Both the position numbers and the translations under genes were made by a program. Shown here piece after piece: positions 23,964 through 32,896 of a stretch of DNA of 40,935 nucleotides. The stretch spans positions 1 to 40,935 of the forward strand of contig JAHHHH010000070.1 of NCBI GenBank assembly GCA_019359415.1, given 5' to 3'. Origin of the DNA: Iphinoe sp. HA4291-MV1. GTDB taxonomy: Bacteria; Cyanobacteriota; Cyanobacteriia; Cyanobacteriales; Nostocaceae. The notes beneath the pieces are model-generated. The model was not told the DNA's origin and made no database searches. It worked only from the letters and a program-made list of their open reading frames with translations. Each line of letters opens with the position of its first letter. Within the stretch, counting starts at the first letter, position 1.

Positions 23964-26900
23964 ATGCTGAAGAAGCCTGAACAACAGAAAAAACCGATTA
24001 AAGAATTTGAAGAAGCCAAGAGAGTAAAAAAGAGGTGCCTGATCTATACGACTATCTCTGCAAGTATATTGACTTTTGGCAGATTCATACCTGAAATGCG
24101 CTACTCCTTTGATTCCTGTCGTTACAATACTAACTCTAAAATACAAGAAAGGTTATTAACAGCAGGTGTTAGTGATAGGGGGGACTATCAATATGTTTAC
24201 AGGCTAGAGGAGCAAATGAAGGCTAAGGCTTTAAAGGGACAGAACTTTGATTTACAAACCGCTCTAGCTCGAGAGAAAAAACAAATAGTTGACCAGTACA
24301 ACAGCAAGCATCCTGAGCCTAAACACTTACACCCAGTAATTGAATTTACAGATAAGATTCTAAATCCTACCTCTCCTTTCTTACACGCTTTAGAGCATAA
24401 AGAAAGTAGTGATCAACAGCACAAGTTTGAACAGAATCGTCTACCGGAAGTATTTGTACAGTCTTTAAAACTTGAATATCAAAAGTTAGAGAAGCTAGAA
24501 CAGAAACTAGCCAAGCTAGAAGAAAATCACAACTTATCACTACAAGAATTAGCGAACAAAAAGGAAGAAATTAAAGGTCAGTTGAGAGAGTTATATTTGT
24601 CTGGTAGGTACAATAGAGTTAATAAAATTCTGCCTCTAATAGTTAAGGATGGGTACGAGCCAGACAGTGCAGAAAGTCTGGGTTTAAAGGTAGTAGATTT
24701 TTTACTTTCTAGTGTGGAGTTTGTAACTAAAGCTAGTAAGAATTTGTTAACAGACGAACTGGTTTTGGAAATTCTACTTATCTACACCATTTTTCTGCTA
24801 AATGTGTGTTCCTTTTCTAAGTTACATCTGACTCACAAGCTGTTTGGAGCTTTATTCGATAAAGCCAGTGTCACTTCGTGGTTTTTCAACACTCTTAGTC
24901 AGACAACAGTCAAACTTGAGAATTTAGGTCTGAATTTGAGAGCTAGGGTTGAGGCTGCTAAGTTTAGTCCAGAAGTGGAGAAAGGAACAGTTCTGAAAAC
25001 TCTCTTAGCCAATAAAGAGTGGAAGGACAAAGTAGAGATAATCAGACAATATCTTGCTACTTTCGGTTTTGAGATTGATACTACACAAACTTTATCTAGC
25101 CCAAAAGGTAAGCTTAGAGAGCTAAATGGCCAAGAAAAGCTAGTAAAAATATGGGCAGAATCATTACTGGAAGTTCAGTATCTGTTTGAAAATCTTTTTC
25201 CCAAGGCTAGGGAAGTAGAGTACAAAAATAAGCAAGTGATTGAAGGTATTTTTGAAGAAATCAGAACAATTAGAAACTGGATTTTGTACTTCAAACTCAG
25301 CCTACAACTACCCCTTTTAATCAAAATGTCGGGTAGTCTGCACTACGCTATCTGGGACAATATGATCGATATGGTAGGCATGACTGACGGTTTAATCATA
25401 AAAAGCAAAAGGGACTACACACTTCTGTCCGAAGAATTAATGGGAGAATTTGGTTTCAAAATAGATACAGATACTCGTGCTTTCAAAGAAAGGTTGTCTA
25501 GATTTAACAAAACACTTACTAGATGTGAAGCGGCTGGAAAAAGGATTGGTAACAAAGTTGGTAATAAGGAAACTTTTGATGACTTAAGTAAATATCTACT
25601 TAGTCTCAGTATAAATCTGAATAATCTAAAGAATCAGAGAGAAAATTTTGACTTGGAATCTCTAAAAGAACATTTGCAGACTATGTTCATAGCTTCCAGT
25701 AGCCAATTCTTTGGCATGGAGATGGCCGAAGTTATAGCTCAAGATTTAGAAAGAATAGGCAGAATTTCAGAAAAGTATGGCTTGGAATTCATTGTTAAAT
25801 GTTTTATCCTATATACTGTGTTAAAAGAGCAACTAAAAGTCAGTACAATTAGGCAGGAAGAGTTAGAGTTTGATGTAATTGATGAAAACAATGCATTCAA
25901 GGGGTTTTTGGGAATTGGTAAAGAAAAAGTGAGTTTGAGAAAAGAGATAGTAGCTAACTGGCAGTACGACAGAATCTTTAATCTAATACTTGAGCCAATT
26001 AATGAGAGCTTGCAGGCTCTCAAAGAAAATAGTTTAATACTAGAAACTTTTCTAGCTGACTCAAGTTGCCAGTCTTATTCAGACCTGCGGCAGTCCACTC
26101 TGCGAACACTGAAAACTTTAGAAATTAAGTTAAATGTTGATAATCCTCTCTATCCTCTCGAACAGGAGCTAGCAAGTAAGCAGCAAAAAATTAGTTGGAT
26201 AGAAAATAGACTGGAAGAGATAAGAGTCAAATCAGAATCTAATAGAGGTTGCGATAAGACTGAAGCTATCAATAAGTTATTCTGGCTGCAAAAAGTTTTA
26301 ACAGATAATTATAATCCAGAATTAGGTAGCACATTTCAGGTAGATACAGATCAATTTCCGGCTTTTGTAAGTGAGCAAGAAAGATCAGATAGGGTAGAAC
26401 TAGCTAAGCGAATCAGAAAGCATATAAGTATGCTGACCCAAACTTGGCAAAAGCATATTACTGGTTCTGGAGGTTTAGACAGTCTAGCCTCAAACTGGCT
26501 TTCTTTAGCTGATGGCATTCTAGAAGACATAAGACAATTAGCTCCAGTACTGTTTAACAGAGAGAGTGAAGCAGAATTTGCTACTTTCGATCACTATCTG
26601 GAAGAACAGGATCTGTCAGTAATGCAGAGAATATTTAGGGCAAAAGCTTACTTTCAAACTGTTATAGATGGTACTGATCTAAACGGGGTAAAATACAAAG
26701 ACGCTCAAGAGTATCGTTTCAGTCGAATCAAAAGGAGACTGCTTTCGGTTATAGCTAGTCTAAACAGCCTAGCTGAAATGGTAGATAAAAAAAGTTTAGA
26801 AAGGATAATTGAAATTTCACTAGAATATGAGGTATTTGCAGAGGATTTGAGTCCACATAGTACAACAGACTACAAAAAGACCAAAGTCCACATTCTAAAA

Positions 26901-27428
26901 AAGGATGAAAACAACCAAATCATACAAAATTTTAATCAAATTGATAATCCAAACTTCAAAGACAACAATGGTAACTTGATTCCAATTTTAGCTGAATTAG
27001 ATAGGCAAAACCTAGGGCCGCATCTATTCAATTTTGGTACTTTTGTTGACAGCAACAATATCTCTAGAAAGTCAGGACTTAGCAAACATGGTAAAGACTG
27101 GATAACTAATCACAAATACACCTCAAAACCTTTAGCTGAAAAACATTTTGGTAATCTACTCGACACCGGCTTTATTAATTTTTTGACTCATATATCTCTA
27201 GAACAAGAAAAAGATGAGTGGATTGGATCTGTCAGGCAAGAAAGATATACTTTCTTTGAAAGATTAATGCACTACACGGATACTCAAGAGTTTAAAGAAC
27301 TATATAAAACAGTTGATAAAAACAATCAAACTAGTCAGCAAATCAAAAGATTTTTGTTGAGACTACTACAGTTTTTACCTGCCAGTCCCACGGCATACAA
27401 GAAGTATCAGCCAGAGCCTAAGCTTTAA
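23964..27428 (+). CDS. very large membrane/coiled-coil protein, toxin-cluster gene 4
   Basis: The 1154-residue protein starts with a basic, helical segment and a probable transmembrane helix CLIYTTISASILTFGRFI (about residues 25-43). Coiled coil follows (KLEYQKLEKLEQKLAKLEEN, about 170-210). A second hydrophobic region, LVLEILLIYTIFLLNVCSF (about 265-285), and a weaker one, ILYFKLSLQLPLLIKMSGSL (about 440), precede a long soluble, mainly helical part of 700 residues without recognisable motifs. No Walker boxes, so it is not an ATPase. It lacks similarity to known secretion-system parts as far as I can see. It lies on the same strand as the toxin genes, 240 bases after the candidate immunity gene, and probably works with them. 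Base composition is similarly AT-rich throughout the cluster. Confidence 0.6.
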   Translation: MLKKPEQQKKPIKEFEEAKRVKKRCLIYTTISASILTFGRFIPEMRYSFDSCRYNTNSKIQERLLTAGVSDRGDYQYVYRLEEQMKAKALKGQNFDLQTALAREKKQIVDQYNSKHPEPKHLHPVIEFTDKILNPTSPFLHALEHKESSDQQHKFEQNRLPEVFVQSLKLEYQKLEKLEQKLAKLEENHNLSLQELANKKEEIKGQLRELYLSGRYNRVNKILPLIVKDGYEPDSAESLGLKVVDFLLSSVEFVTKASKNLLTDELVLEILLIYTIFLLNVCSFSKLHLTHKLFGALFDKASVTSWFFNTLSQTTVKLENLGLNLRARVEAAKFSPEVEKGTVLKTLLANKEWKDKVEIIRQYLATFGFEIDTTQTLSSPKGKLRELNGQEKLVKIWAESLLEVQYLFENLFPKAREVEYKNKQVIEGIFEEIRTIRNWILYFKLSLQLPLLIKMSGSLHYAIWDNMIDMVGMTDGLIIKSKRDYTLLSEELMGEFGFKIDTDTRAFKERLSRFNKTLTRCEAAGKRIGNKVGNKETFDDLSKYLLSLSINLNNLKNQRENFDLESLKEHLQTMFIASSSQFFGMEMAEVIAQDLERIGRISEKYGLEFIVKCFILYTVLKEQLKVSTIRQEELEFDVIDENNAFKGFLGIGKEKVSLRKEIVANWQYDRIFNLILEPINESLQALKENSLILETFLADSSCQSYSDLRQSTLRTLKTLEIKLNVDNPLYPLEQELASKQQKISWIENRLEEIRVKSESNRGCDKTEAINKLFWLQKVLTDNYNPELGSTFQVDTDQFPAFVSEQERSDRVELAKRIRKHISMLTQTWQKHITGSGGLDSLASNWLSLADGILEDIRQLAPVLFNRESEAEFATFDHYLEEQDLSVMQRIFRAKAYFQTVIDGTDLNGVKYKDAQEYRFSRIKRRLLSVIASLNSLAEMVDKKSLERIIEISLEYEVFAEDLSPHSTTDYKKTKVHILKKDENNQIIQNFNQIDNPNFKDNNGNLIPILAELDRQNLGPHLFNFGTFVDSNNISRKSGLSKHGKDWITNHKYTSKPLAEKHFGNLLDTGFINFLTHISLEQEKDEWIGSVRQERYTFFERLMHYTDTQEFKELYKTVDKNNQTSQQIKRFLLRLLQFLPASPTAYKKYQPEPKL

Positions 27429-27543
27429 TTTTTGACCTTATTACCTAATCATACACTTCAAACATTTCACTACCAAGTCTGACGTGTATTTTCTGATTTA
27501 GGATATCGGTAATATAGTCAAATAACAAGGCTCAAAAAGCTGA

Positions 27544-27569
27544 GGTTGCACGCAGAAAAACGTACAACC
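27544..27569. terminator. weak hairpin after the toxin cluster
   Basis: GGTTGCACG (27544-27552) pairs with CGTACAACC (27561-27569) with one mismatch and an A-rich loop. It lies between the convergent genes ending at 27428 and 27592. There is no clear T tract on the plus strand, so terminator function is uncertain. Confidence 0.3.
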
Positions 27570-27591
27570 ATTAGCATTTCAAAATCTCTCC

Positions 27592-27930
27592 TTATTTTCT
27601 CTCCTTACTTTTCTTCTTTAGCGGCACAACCCGCTTACCCAAAACAGATTTGTCAGGAGCAATCGTGGTCTTTTTGTTGAGTCGCAAATGGTAGCACAAG
27701 CTGTCAACGCTCTTACAAGCCACAGCACTGGGGAGAATATTTAGCCCAAGAGGCAGACCAGCAGCTACACACAATAGCATAATTGCCAAAGCAGGAATGG
27801 TTTTGGAGAGATTGACTCCAGTCCAAAACAGAGATTGCTTGAAGTTGTCAATCACCTCCCGTTGTATCTTGACTCTCTCTGCTTCCAACTGCTTTAGCTC
27901 GTCTGACCTTTGAATCTTCTCAGCAACTCA
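27592..27930 (-). pseudogene. small membrane protein, 5' end lost
   Basis: The minus-strand frame reads VAEKIQRSDELKQLEAERVK, then a hydrophobic helix SKTIPALAIMLLCVAAGLPLGL and a basic tail ending KKKSKERK. The frame is open upstream only to about 27930 and offers no ATG; the first possible start is TTG 27888, which would give 98 residues. The 119-bp IS-like repeat begins at 27962, so the original 5' end and promoter were probably removed with its arrival. Could still be translated from TTG. Family not recognised. Confidence 0.45.
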
Positions 27931-27961
27931 GATCCACCTTTTAGGGAATGAAACAGCCCTG

Positions 27962-28080
27962 CTTAGCACAAAGCCCTATTCTCTCGTGATTTATTGTCAT
28001 TAAACTTAAGTTGTTGAGAATAAAAGATATTTTGAAACCCTTGCTATTTCGTTGTTTCACGACTTAACGGGAAAAGTCAG
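27962..28080. repeat. 119-bp direct repeat, copy 2
   Basis: Exact copy of 18250-18368. The two copies are in the same orientation and enclose the whole 18.4-28 kb segment with the toxin cluster. The bases after it, 28081-28265, hold no gene. Confidence 0.9.
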
Positions 28081-28265
28081 CTTCCATCATTCTGGTAAAA
28101 GAAAAACTGAAGGTAACTTTATGGGTAAAAGCATACCAAGTCTCTTGATACCAATATTATTTGTGCATAATACAATCGAAGGCATTTTCTATTATGGTCA
28201 TTTATTGTACATAAACTTCCAATGAAAATTCTGAAATATAATTTTGTACAAATTACATTTTCCTA

Positions 28266-29204
28266 CTAGTTTAGAGTCGCCTTTACAAAATGAACTCCTC
28301 CATCTGAACTACAAGGTTGTCCTACAAAATCTATTGAAAAATCACTTTTATTAGTAATATCAAGGTTACGGTTCTTTAAGTTTCCAGGTAACAGTTTGTA
28401 TTCTCCTACTTTTTGTCCGTCGAGGTACAATGCAACATAACTTGGAACTGGACAATAGTTACTATCGGATATTCCAAAAGCCAAACTAAGATGAGTAAAT
28501 TGTTTCCCATCTGAGTTATTTTTTAGGGAACATGTTATCTTCAAGCCATAAACCATGTAAATCATGGATTTGAAACGCCGTTTAGATATTGAAACAGGAT
28601 ATCCATTAGTGACTGGTAATGAAGGAGTACAATCGAGTTTGGTTAAATCAGGTTGTAAAATTTCAGAACTATTACGGTCATCACCCTCTCCTCCTGAGCC
28701 TGGAGATTCTGTAGGTTTGTTGGTAACAAGTTCTAAATCAATTTCTCTTGGTTGATTAGGATTTATTGAAAAATTGATTGGAAAGTTTCTCTGTTGATAC
28801 CCTTCTTTTGTCAGAATAATTGTAATCTCCCCAAGTGCTTGCTTTGGAGCTTGAAATCTGTATGTTCCGTCATCAAAAGTCCTAGCCTCAAGAACACCTA
28901 ATTGGTGAGTAATATTGACTTTTACATCTTTCAACCCTTGCTTACTTTTTGAATCTCTTACAACGATTACTAAATTTTCTAAATTACTATTCGGCGATGA
29001 CTCCGGGTTAGTAAGTGAAGTTAATTTAGAAACATCATTATTTTTATTACAAGTAAGCTGAGTTGTAACAGTTCCCCCTCCTAATACTCCTACTAAAAAG
29101 CAGATTATTCCAGACCAAATCCAACCCGGTATATTTTGCATAATAGATTCGCCAAACTTTTCTTGCAATATTATTAGACAAAAAGAATTTTTAATTTCTC
29201 CCAT
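28266..29204 (-). CDS. membrane-anchored protein with Ig-like domain
   Basis: The frame from ATG 29204 gives 312 residues; ATG 29141 (MQNIPGWIWS) is an equally plausible start and puts the membrane helix at the very N-terminus. The helix IWSGIICFLVGVLGGGTVTT is followed by a polar linker. Next comes a beta-sandwich segment (VIVVRDSKSKQGLKDVKVNI, then FDDGTYRFQAPKQALGEITI and EGYQQRNFPI) that matches carboxypeptidase-regulatory/PEGA-like Ig domains. After a Ser/Pro/Gly-rich spacer, the C-terminal 140 residues contain cysteines (LDCTPSL, ITCSL, NYCPVP, QPCSS) and look like a second extracellular beta domain. Probably an anchored envelope protein of unknown role. It is divergent from the parAB operon. 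Confidence 0.6.
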   Translation of the reverse strand: MGEIKNSFCLIILQEKFGESIMQNIPGWIWSGIICFLVGVLGGGTVTTQLTCNKNNDVSKLTSLTNPESSPNSNLENLVIVVRDSKSKQGLKDVKVNITHQLGVLEARTFDDGTYRFQAPKQALGEITIILTKEGYQQRNFPINFSINPNQPREIDLELVTNKPTESPGSGGEGDDRNSSEILQPDLTKLDCTPSLPVTNGYPVSISKRRFKSMIYMVYGLKITCSLKNNSDGKQFTHLSLAFGISDSNYCPVPSYVALYLDGQKVGEYKLLPGNLKNRNLDITNKSDFSIDFVGQPCSSDGGVHFVKATLN

Positions 29205-29472
29205 TCCCAGCTTTTCTCTTCATTACTTCGTTCCCTGTCACGATACTCCTGCCATTGTCTAAGTAATTCCCTTTCGTCCTCTGTCAATTCTTGACTAGGA
29301 TTAATAGGCTGCTATCAAGGTATTGAGCCGAGATGCCAAAACGTTTTCTTAATGCCTCAAAGTATTAATTTTTCGTACTTATAAGCGGAATCATCAACCT
29401 TGAGTATTTTACCAACTTCGGGTCAATTGTTGGTATTTACGTTCTGACTGTGAAAACAACAGTTAGCAAACT

Positions 29473-30285
29473 TTGTGGAATAAGATTAGTCTGAAATTAG
29501 GAAATGTACTACATAAGGCATACTCAGTGTCAGCTTCCATAATCGTTTTTTTTAATCAGTCTGGCGGTGTGGGCAAAACCACACTCACACAAAATATCGG
29601 CTACCACTTGGCCCAACTAAAGAGAAAGGTTCTTTTAGTGGACCTTGACCCTCAGAGTTCGCTGACCACCTTTATGGGTTTAGAACCTGCCGATTTAGAC
29701 AAAACAGTTTACCACGCCATTGTTCATCAGCAAGAGTTAAGGATTCTAAGCAATATTCACGGTATGGATTTAGCTCCTTCCAATATAATTCTGAGTAAAG
29801 CGGAAATGGAACTGGCAGGGGCAATCATGCGTGAACTGCGGTTAAAACAGGTATTGGAAAAGGTACAACAAGAATATGACTTTATTTTGATTGATTGTCC
29901 CCCAAGTCTCGGAATCTTAAGTATTATGAGCCTGGTGGCGGCAACTCACGTTTTAATCCCAATCCAGACCGAATTTAAAGCTCTCAAAGGAACCCAGATG
30001 CTTTTGAACACGATTTTGGAAGTGCTGAATTTAGCCAATCGTAATTTAAAAATTGCTGGCATTGTGCCCACCATGTATGATGGGCGCACAGCCCAAGGAG
30101 AGCAGAGTTTGAAAGCGATTAATGAGCAGTTGTCCAAAATTGGAACTGTTTTTCCAACCATTCAGCGGGCAACTGATTTTGCCAATGCCTCGCAAAACCG
30201 CAAACCCTTAGCTCTTTATAGTCCAAAGCATCCTGCCATAAAGTTACTTCAGAAAATTGCCAAAAAATTGGATAATCTGTCATGA
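29473..30285 (+). CDS. parA: ParA-family partition ATPase
   Basis: ParA ATPases position plasmids by forming a dynamic gradient on the nucleoid. The protein has the deviant Walker A SGGVGKTT (residues 30-37 counted from TTG 29473), the Walker A' motif VLLVDLDPQSS and Walker B DFILIDCPPSLG. The signature lysine usual at the first position of KGGVGKT is replaced by serine; related cyanobacterial plasmid ParAs also carry FNQxGGV there. The start is uncertain: TTG 29473 or GTG 29527, which would begin MSASIIVFFNQ and is the more natural N-terminus. No DNA-binding N-terminal domain is present, so it does not autorepress in the way type Ia ParAs do. Overlaps parB by 4 bases. Confidence 0.92.
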   Translation: MWNKISLKLGNVLHKAYSVSASIIVFFNQSGGVGKTTLTQNIGYHLAQLKRKVLLVDLDPQSSLTTFMGLEPADLDKTVYHAIVHQQELRILSNIHGMDLAPSNIILSKAEMELAGAIMRELRLKQVLEKVQQEYDFILIDCPPSLGILSIMSLVAATHVLIPIQTEFKALKGTQMLLNTILEVLNLANRNLKIAGIVPTMYDGRTAQGEQSLKAINEQLSKIGTVFPTIQRATDFANASQNRKPLALYSPKHPAIKLLQKIAKKLDNLS

Positions 30286-31217
30286 CAGCGAAAAAGAAAA
30301 CATCTGAAACTTTTCAATTTGGTGGTGTTCTTGATGCTTTTGTCAGTCAAAGTGAAAACAAGACTAAAGATAGTAGTTCATTGCCCTTAGAAACTATCGT
30401 TCTGCCTAAAAATCAGCCACGGCGTTACTTTGACCATCAAGGGCTGGAAAAGCTTAAGCACTCTATTGAGCAGTATGGTATTCTTGAGCCATTAATTGTT
30501 CGTCCTTTAGAAGATAATAAGTATGAGTTAGTAGCTGGAGAAAGACGGTATCGAGCAGCGACAGAACTGAAGCTAGTGGAAGTTCCGGTTGTCGTTCGGG
30601 ACTTAAGTGACAAGGAAGCCATTCAGGTTGCTTTAATTGAGAACTTACAGCGTGAAGATTTGAACCCGATTGAGGAAACAGCAGGAATTCTCAACCTCCT
30701 GAGTGTAGAGCTTGATTTATCAATTGACAAAGTGAAATCGCTACTCTCGCAGATGAAACACGCTGCTGATGATTCTGGGCATAACGTTATGCCCAAGGAA
30801 TCTAATGTAGTAGAGCAGATATTTACTTCTCTGGGGAAAATGACCTGGGAATCCTATGTTAAAAACAGACTGACGCTATTAAATCTGCCGAAAGAACTTT
30901 TACAAGCCCTTGAAAAGGGTTCTATAGAATATACAAAAGCCAAGGCTATTGCAAGTATTAAGGACGAAAAGCAGCAAAAATCTCTCCTCAAAGAAGCCAC
31001 TGCTCAAAATTTATCTCTAAGTCAGATAAAAGAGCGGATTGCTCAACTGAAATCCAGTGAAGCCAAAGGAAATAGCAGCAAGGGCGATAGCCCAAAAACC
31101 TATGCCAGCCGCATGAAAGAAATTTATACTAAAACAAAGAAAATTAAATCCTGGGATAATCCGGATAAGCAGAAGGAATTTGAGGCGTTGTTAGAGAAGT
31201 TAGAGAAGCTGCTCTAG
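30282..31217 (+). CDS. parB: ParB-family centromere-binding protein
   Basis: The 311-residue protein binds parS and loads as a CTP-dependent clamp that stimulates ParA. Visible features in order: a basic N-terminus that usually contacts ParA; the ParB/Srx CTPase domain with LPKNQPRRYFD, ELVAGERRYRAA and LIENLQREDLNPIEE; a linker; a helix-turn-helix region with LTLLNLPKELLQALEKGSI and YTKAKAIASI; and a lysine-rich C-terminal helix for dimerisation. Its ATG overlaps the parA stop (ATGA), a sign of translational coupling. The linker codons contain a perfect 20-bp palindrome. Confidence 0.92.
   Translation: MTAKKKTSETFQFGGVLDAFVSQSENKTKDSSSLPLETIVLPKNQPRRYFDHQGLEKLKHSIEQYGILEPLIVRPLEDNKYELVAGERRYRAATELKLVEVPVVVRDLSDKEAIQVALIENLQREDLNPIEETAGILNLLSVELDLSIDKVKSLLSQMKHAADDSGHNVMPKESNVVEQIFTSLGKMTWESYVKNRLTLLNLPKELLQALEKGSIEYTKAKAIASIKDEKQQKSLLKEATAQNLSLSQIKERIAQLKSSEAKGNSSKGDSPKTYASRMKEIYTKTKKIKSWDNPDKQKEFEALLEKLEKLL
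30776..30795. promoter_or_regulatory. 20-bp perfect palindrome inside parB, parS candidate
   Basis: TGGGCATAACGTTATGCCCA is a perfect dyad without spacer. It lies in the parB linker coding region (SGHNVMPK). Centromere sites of ParB proteins are palindromes of similar length, and parS can lie within or next to the par genes. I saw no second copy elsewhere in the window. Confidence 0.45.
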
Positions 31218-31325
31218 TTGAGGCGAGAACCAAAGAAGAGCAACAACCAGCACCACCCCCCGCAACTAATCTTCTTCTGCTGTATTTTGCATCTAGCCGA
31301 AACCACTAAGGGAAGTTGTATTGTA

Positions 31326-32630
31326 TTACGCTACATTTTCAAATAACATTCTATACAAGGGTTTAAATTCGACTTCTCTACCTTGAATTAAGTCTGTTTT
31401 TTCTAAGTTTCTTGTGACTACCATCGCCTTGGTTACGTTACCCTGATATTCTCCAGAGAGAAAATTATTCATGCCTTTTAACATCGTATCATTATCAATT
31501 CGATCACTGAACTTACTTTCAATTAGCATCACGTCAAAACCTCCTAGTTGCACTACAAAATCTATCTCAGACTTATCTACTGCCCAGTAAAAAACGTTCT
31601 CTTGACCATACTTTTCACATAGATGCAGGTAAAGGGCGTTTTCGGCTACCAAACCTTCCTGGTCTTTCAAACCCCCGTTTAAACTATTTCGATTGCCAAT
31701 GTCTGTGAAGTAGAACTTATTGGGGCTAGTGATTTGTTCTCCAAGCTTATATGAGAAGCGTGGGCACTCTAGAATTAAATATGATTCTATTAAATAGCCT
31801 AAATACTGTTTAACTGTCTTATCGCTTTTCTCGCCCATTATATTGGTAATTTTACTGTACGATAGAGGCTTAGTCAGTTGTACAGCCAACCACCTAAGCA
31901 AGTCTTTAAGTAATTTGGCGTTAGTAACTGGGTAAATACTGACAACATCTTTAAATAACACAGCATCCAAAAGCTCGGACAAATAGCTTTCATCTCTCTC
32001 TAGAACCCACTCTGGAAAACCTCCTACTTCCAAATATTCTTTGAGTATGGGTTCAAAGCGGTAACTCTCGGCTAAAGTTAGTTGGTAGTTTTTAAAGTTG
32101 ATAAACTCTGAAAAATCCAGAGGGTAAATATGAAAACGCTTCTGCCTGCCTGTTAAAAAATTAGACTGATTTTTAATCAAAGTACTGGAAGAGCCGGAAA
32201 CTAGGACTTTTACTTGCTCTGAATCATATAGATTGGCCACTTGCTGATCCCAATCTTTGATGTGCTGCACCTCATCTAAAAACAGATACACCTCTTGTTC
32301 TCTGGGTAAGTTGTGAACTGTACGGTAGGCTCTAATCAAGTCTATAATATCCAGCCCACTAAAATGAGCGTGGTTGAGAATACAATAAAAGACATTTTTG
32401 GCTTCAATATCTTCTGTTTCAATTAGGTCTTGGATTAAATCATAAATCAGATAAGTCTTGCCAACTCTTCTAGCTCCAAGCACTACCGATATTTGCGTAC
32501 TCTTTAGCAAATTACTTTTTAAGGACCGAAAATACTTATCTCGTCTTTTAATATTTTTTCTCTTACCAGTCCAGAAGTAATTTTGGACAGCGATTGTTTC
32601 AATAGCTTCACTGGTTATGACCCTTGGCAT
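31326..32630 (-). CDS. AAA ATPase with DUF4143 C-terminal domain
   Basis: I chose ATG 32630, six bases inside the TTG frame; 434 residues. Walker A GARRVGKT is at residues 52-59 and the Walker B-like EVYLFLDEVQHIKDW near residue 115, followed by sensor-like VLVSGSSS. The family hallmark GGFPEW is present. The C-terminal DUF4143 region contains KFYFTDIGNRN and the restriction-endonuclease-like core SEIDFVVQLGG with IESK. Proteins of this type are widespread in bacteria and archaea, often on mobile DNA; function is not established. Two copies of a palindromic repeat lie upstream of the start, consistent with autoregulation. Confidence 0.85.
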   Translation of the reverse strand: MPRVITSEAIETIAVQNYFWTGKRKNIKRRDKYFRSLKSNLLKSTQISVVLGARRVGKTYLIYDLIQDLIETEDIEAKNVFYCILNHAHFSGLDIIDLIRAYRTVHNLPREQEVYLFLDEVQHIKDWDQQVANLYDSEQVKVLVSGSSSTLIKNQSNFLTGRQKRFHIYPLDFSEFINFKNYQLTLAESYRFEPILKEYLEVGGFPEWVLERDESYLSELLDAVLFKDVVSIYPVTNAKLLKDLLRWLAVQLTKPLSYSKITNIMGEKSDKTVKQYLGYLIESYLILECPRFSYKLGEQITSPNKFYFTDIGNRNSLNGGLKDQEGLVAENALYLHLCEKYGQENVFYWAVDKSEIDFVVQLGGFDVMLIESKFSDRIDNDTMLKGMNNFLSGEYQGNVTKAMVVTRNLEKTDLIQGREVEFKPLYRMLFENVA

Positions 32631-32668
32631 ACGCAAGCATCATCAAGCTATTTCACAGTTTTGTCAAG

Positions 32669-32722
32669 TTTCTCGTAACCAATTACGAACTTACATTGTG
32701 TTTTCTCGTAACCAATTATGAA
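32669..32722. promoter_or_regulatory. duplicated operator of DUF4143 gene
   Basis: TTTCTCGTAACCAATTACGAA (split here as TTTCTCGTAA plus CCAATTACGAA) at 32669-32689 recurs at 32702-32722 with one change. Each copy holds the dyad CGTAA-CCAA-TTACG. Copies are 33 bases apart, about three helical turns, and 40-90 bases upstream of the start codon. Confidence 0.55.
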
Positions 32723-32896
32723 TTAATTGTCTGGAATTTTGTCTAAATTCCGCAATTTTTCTAATCAAAATCAAAAAACCGTTAAGTTTGAGCCCTTGCT
32801 TATCCACAAGCACCATAGCGAAGATATCAATAGCACCACCTGCACAGCCAATCTTCTCTTGCTAGGGCTTTTATAGTCCCTTCTCTGGTCAAAACC

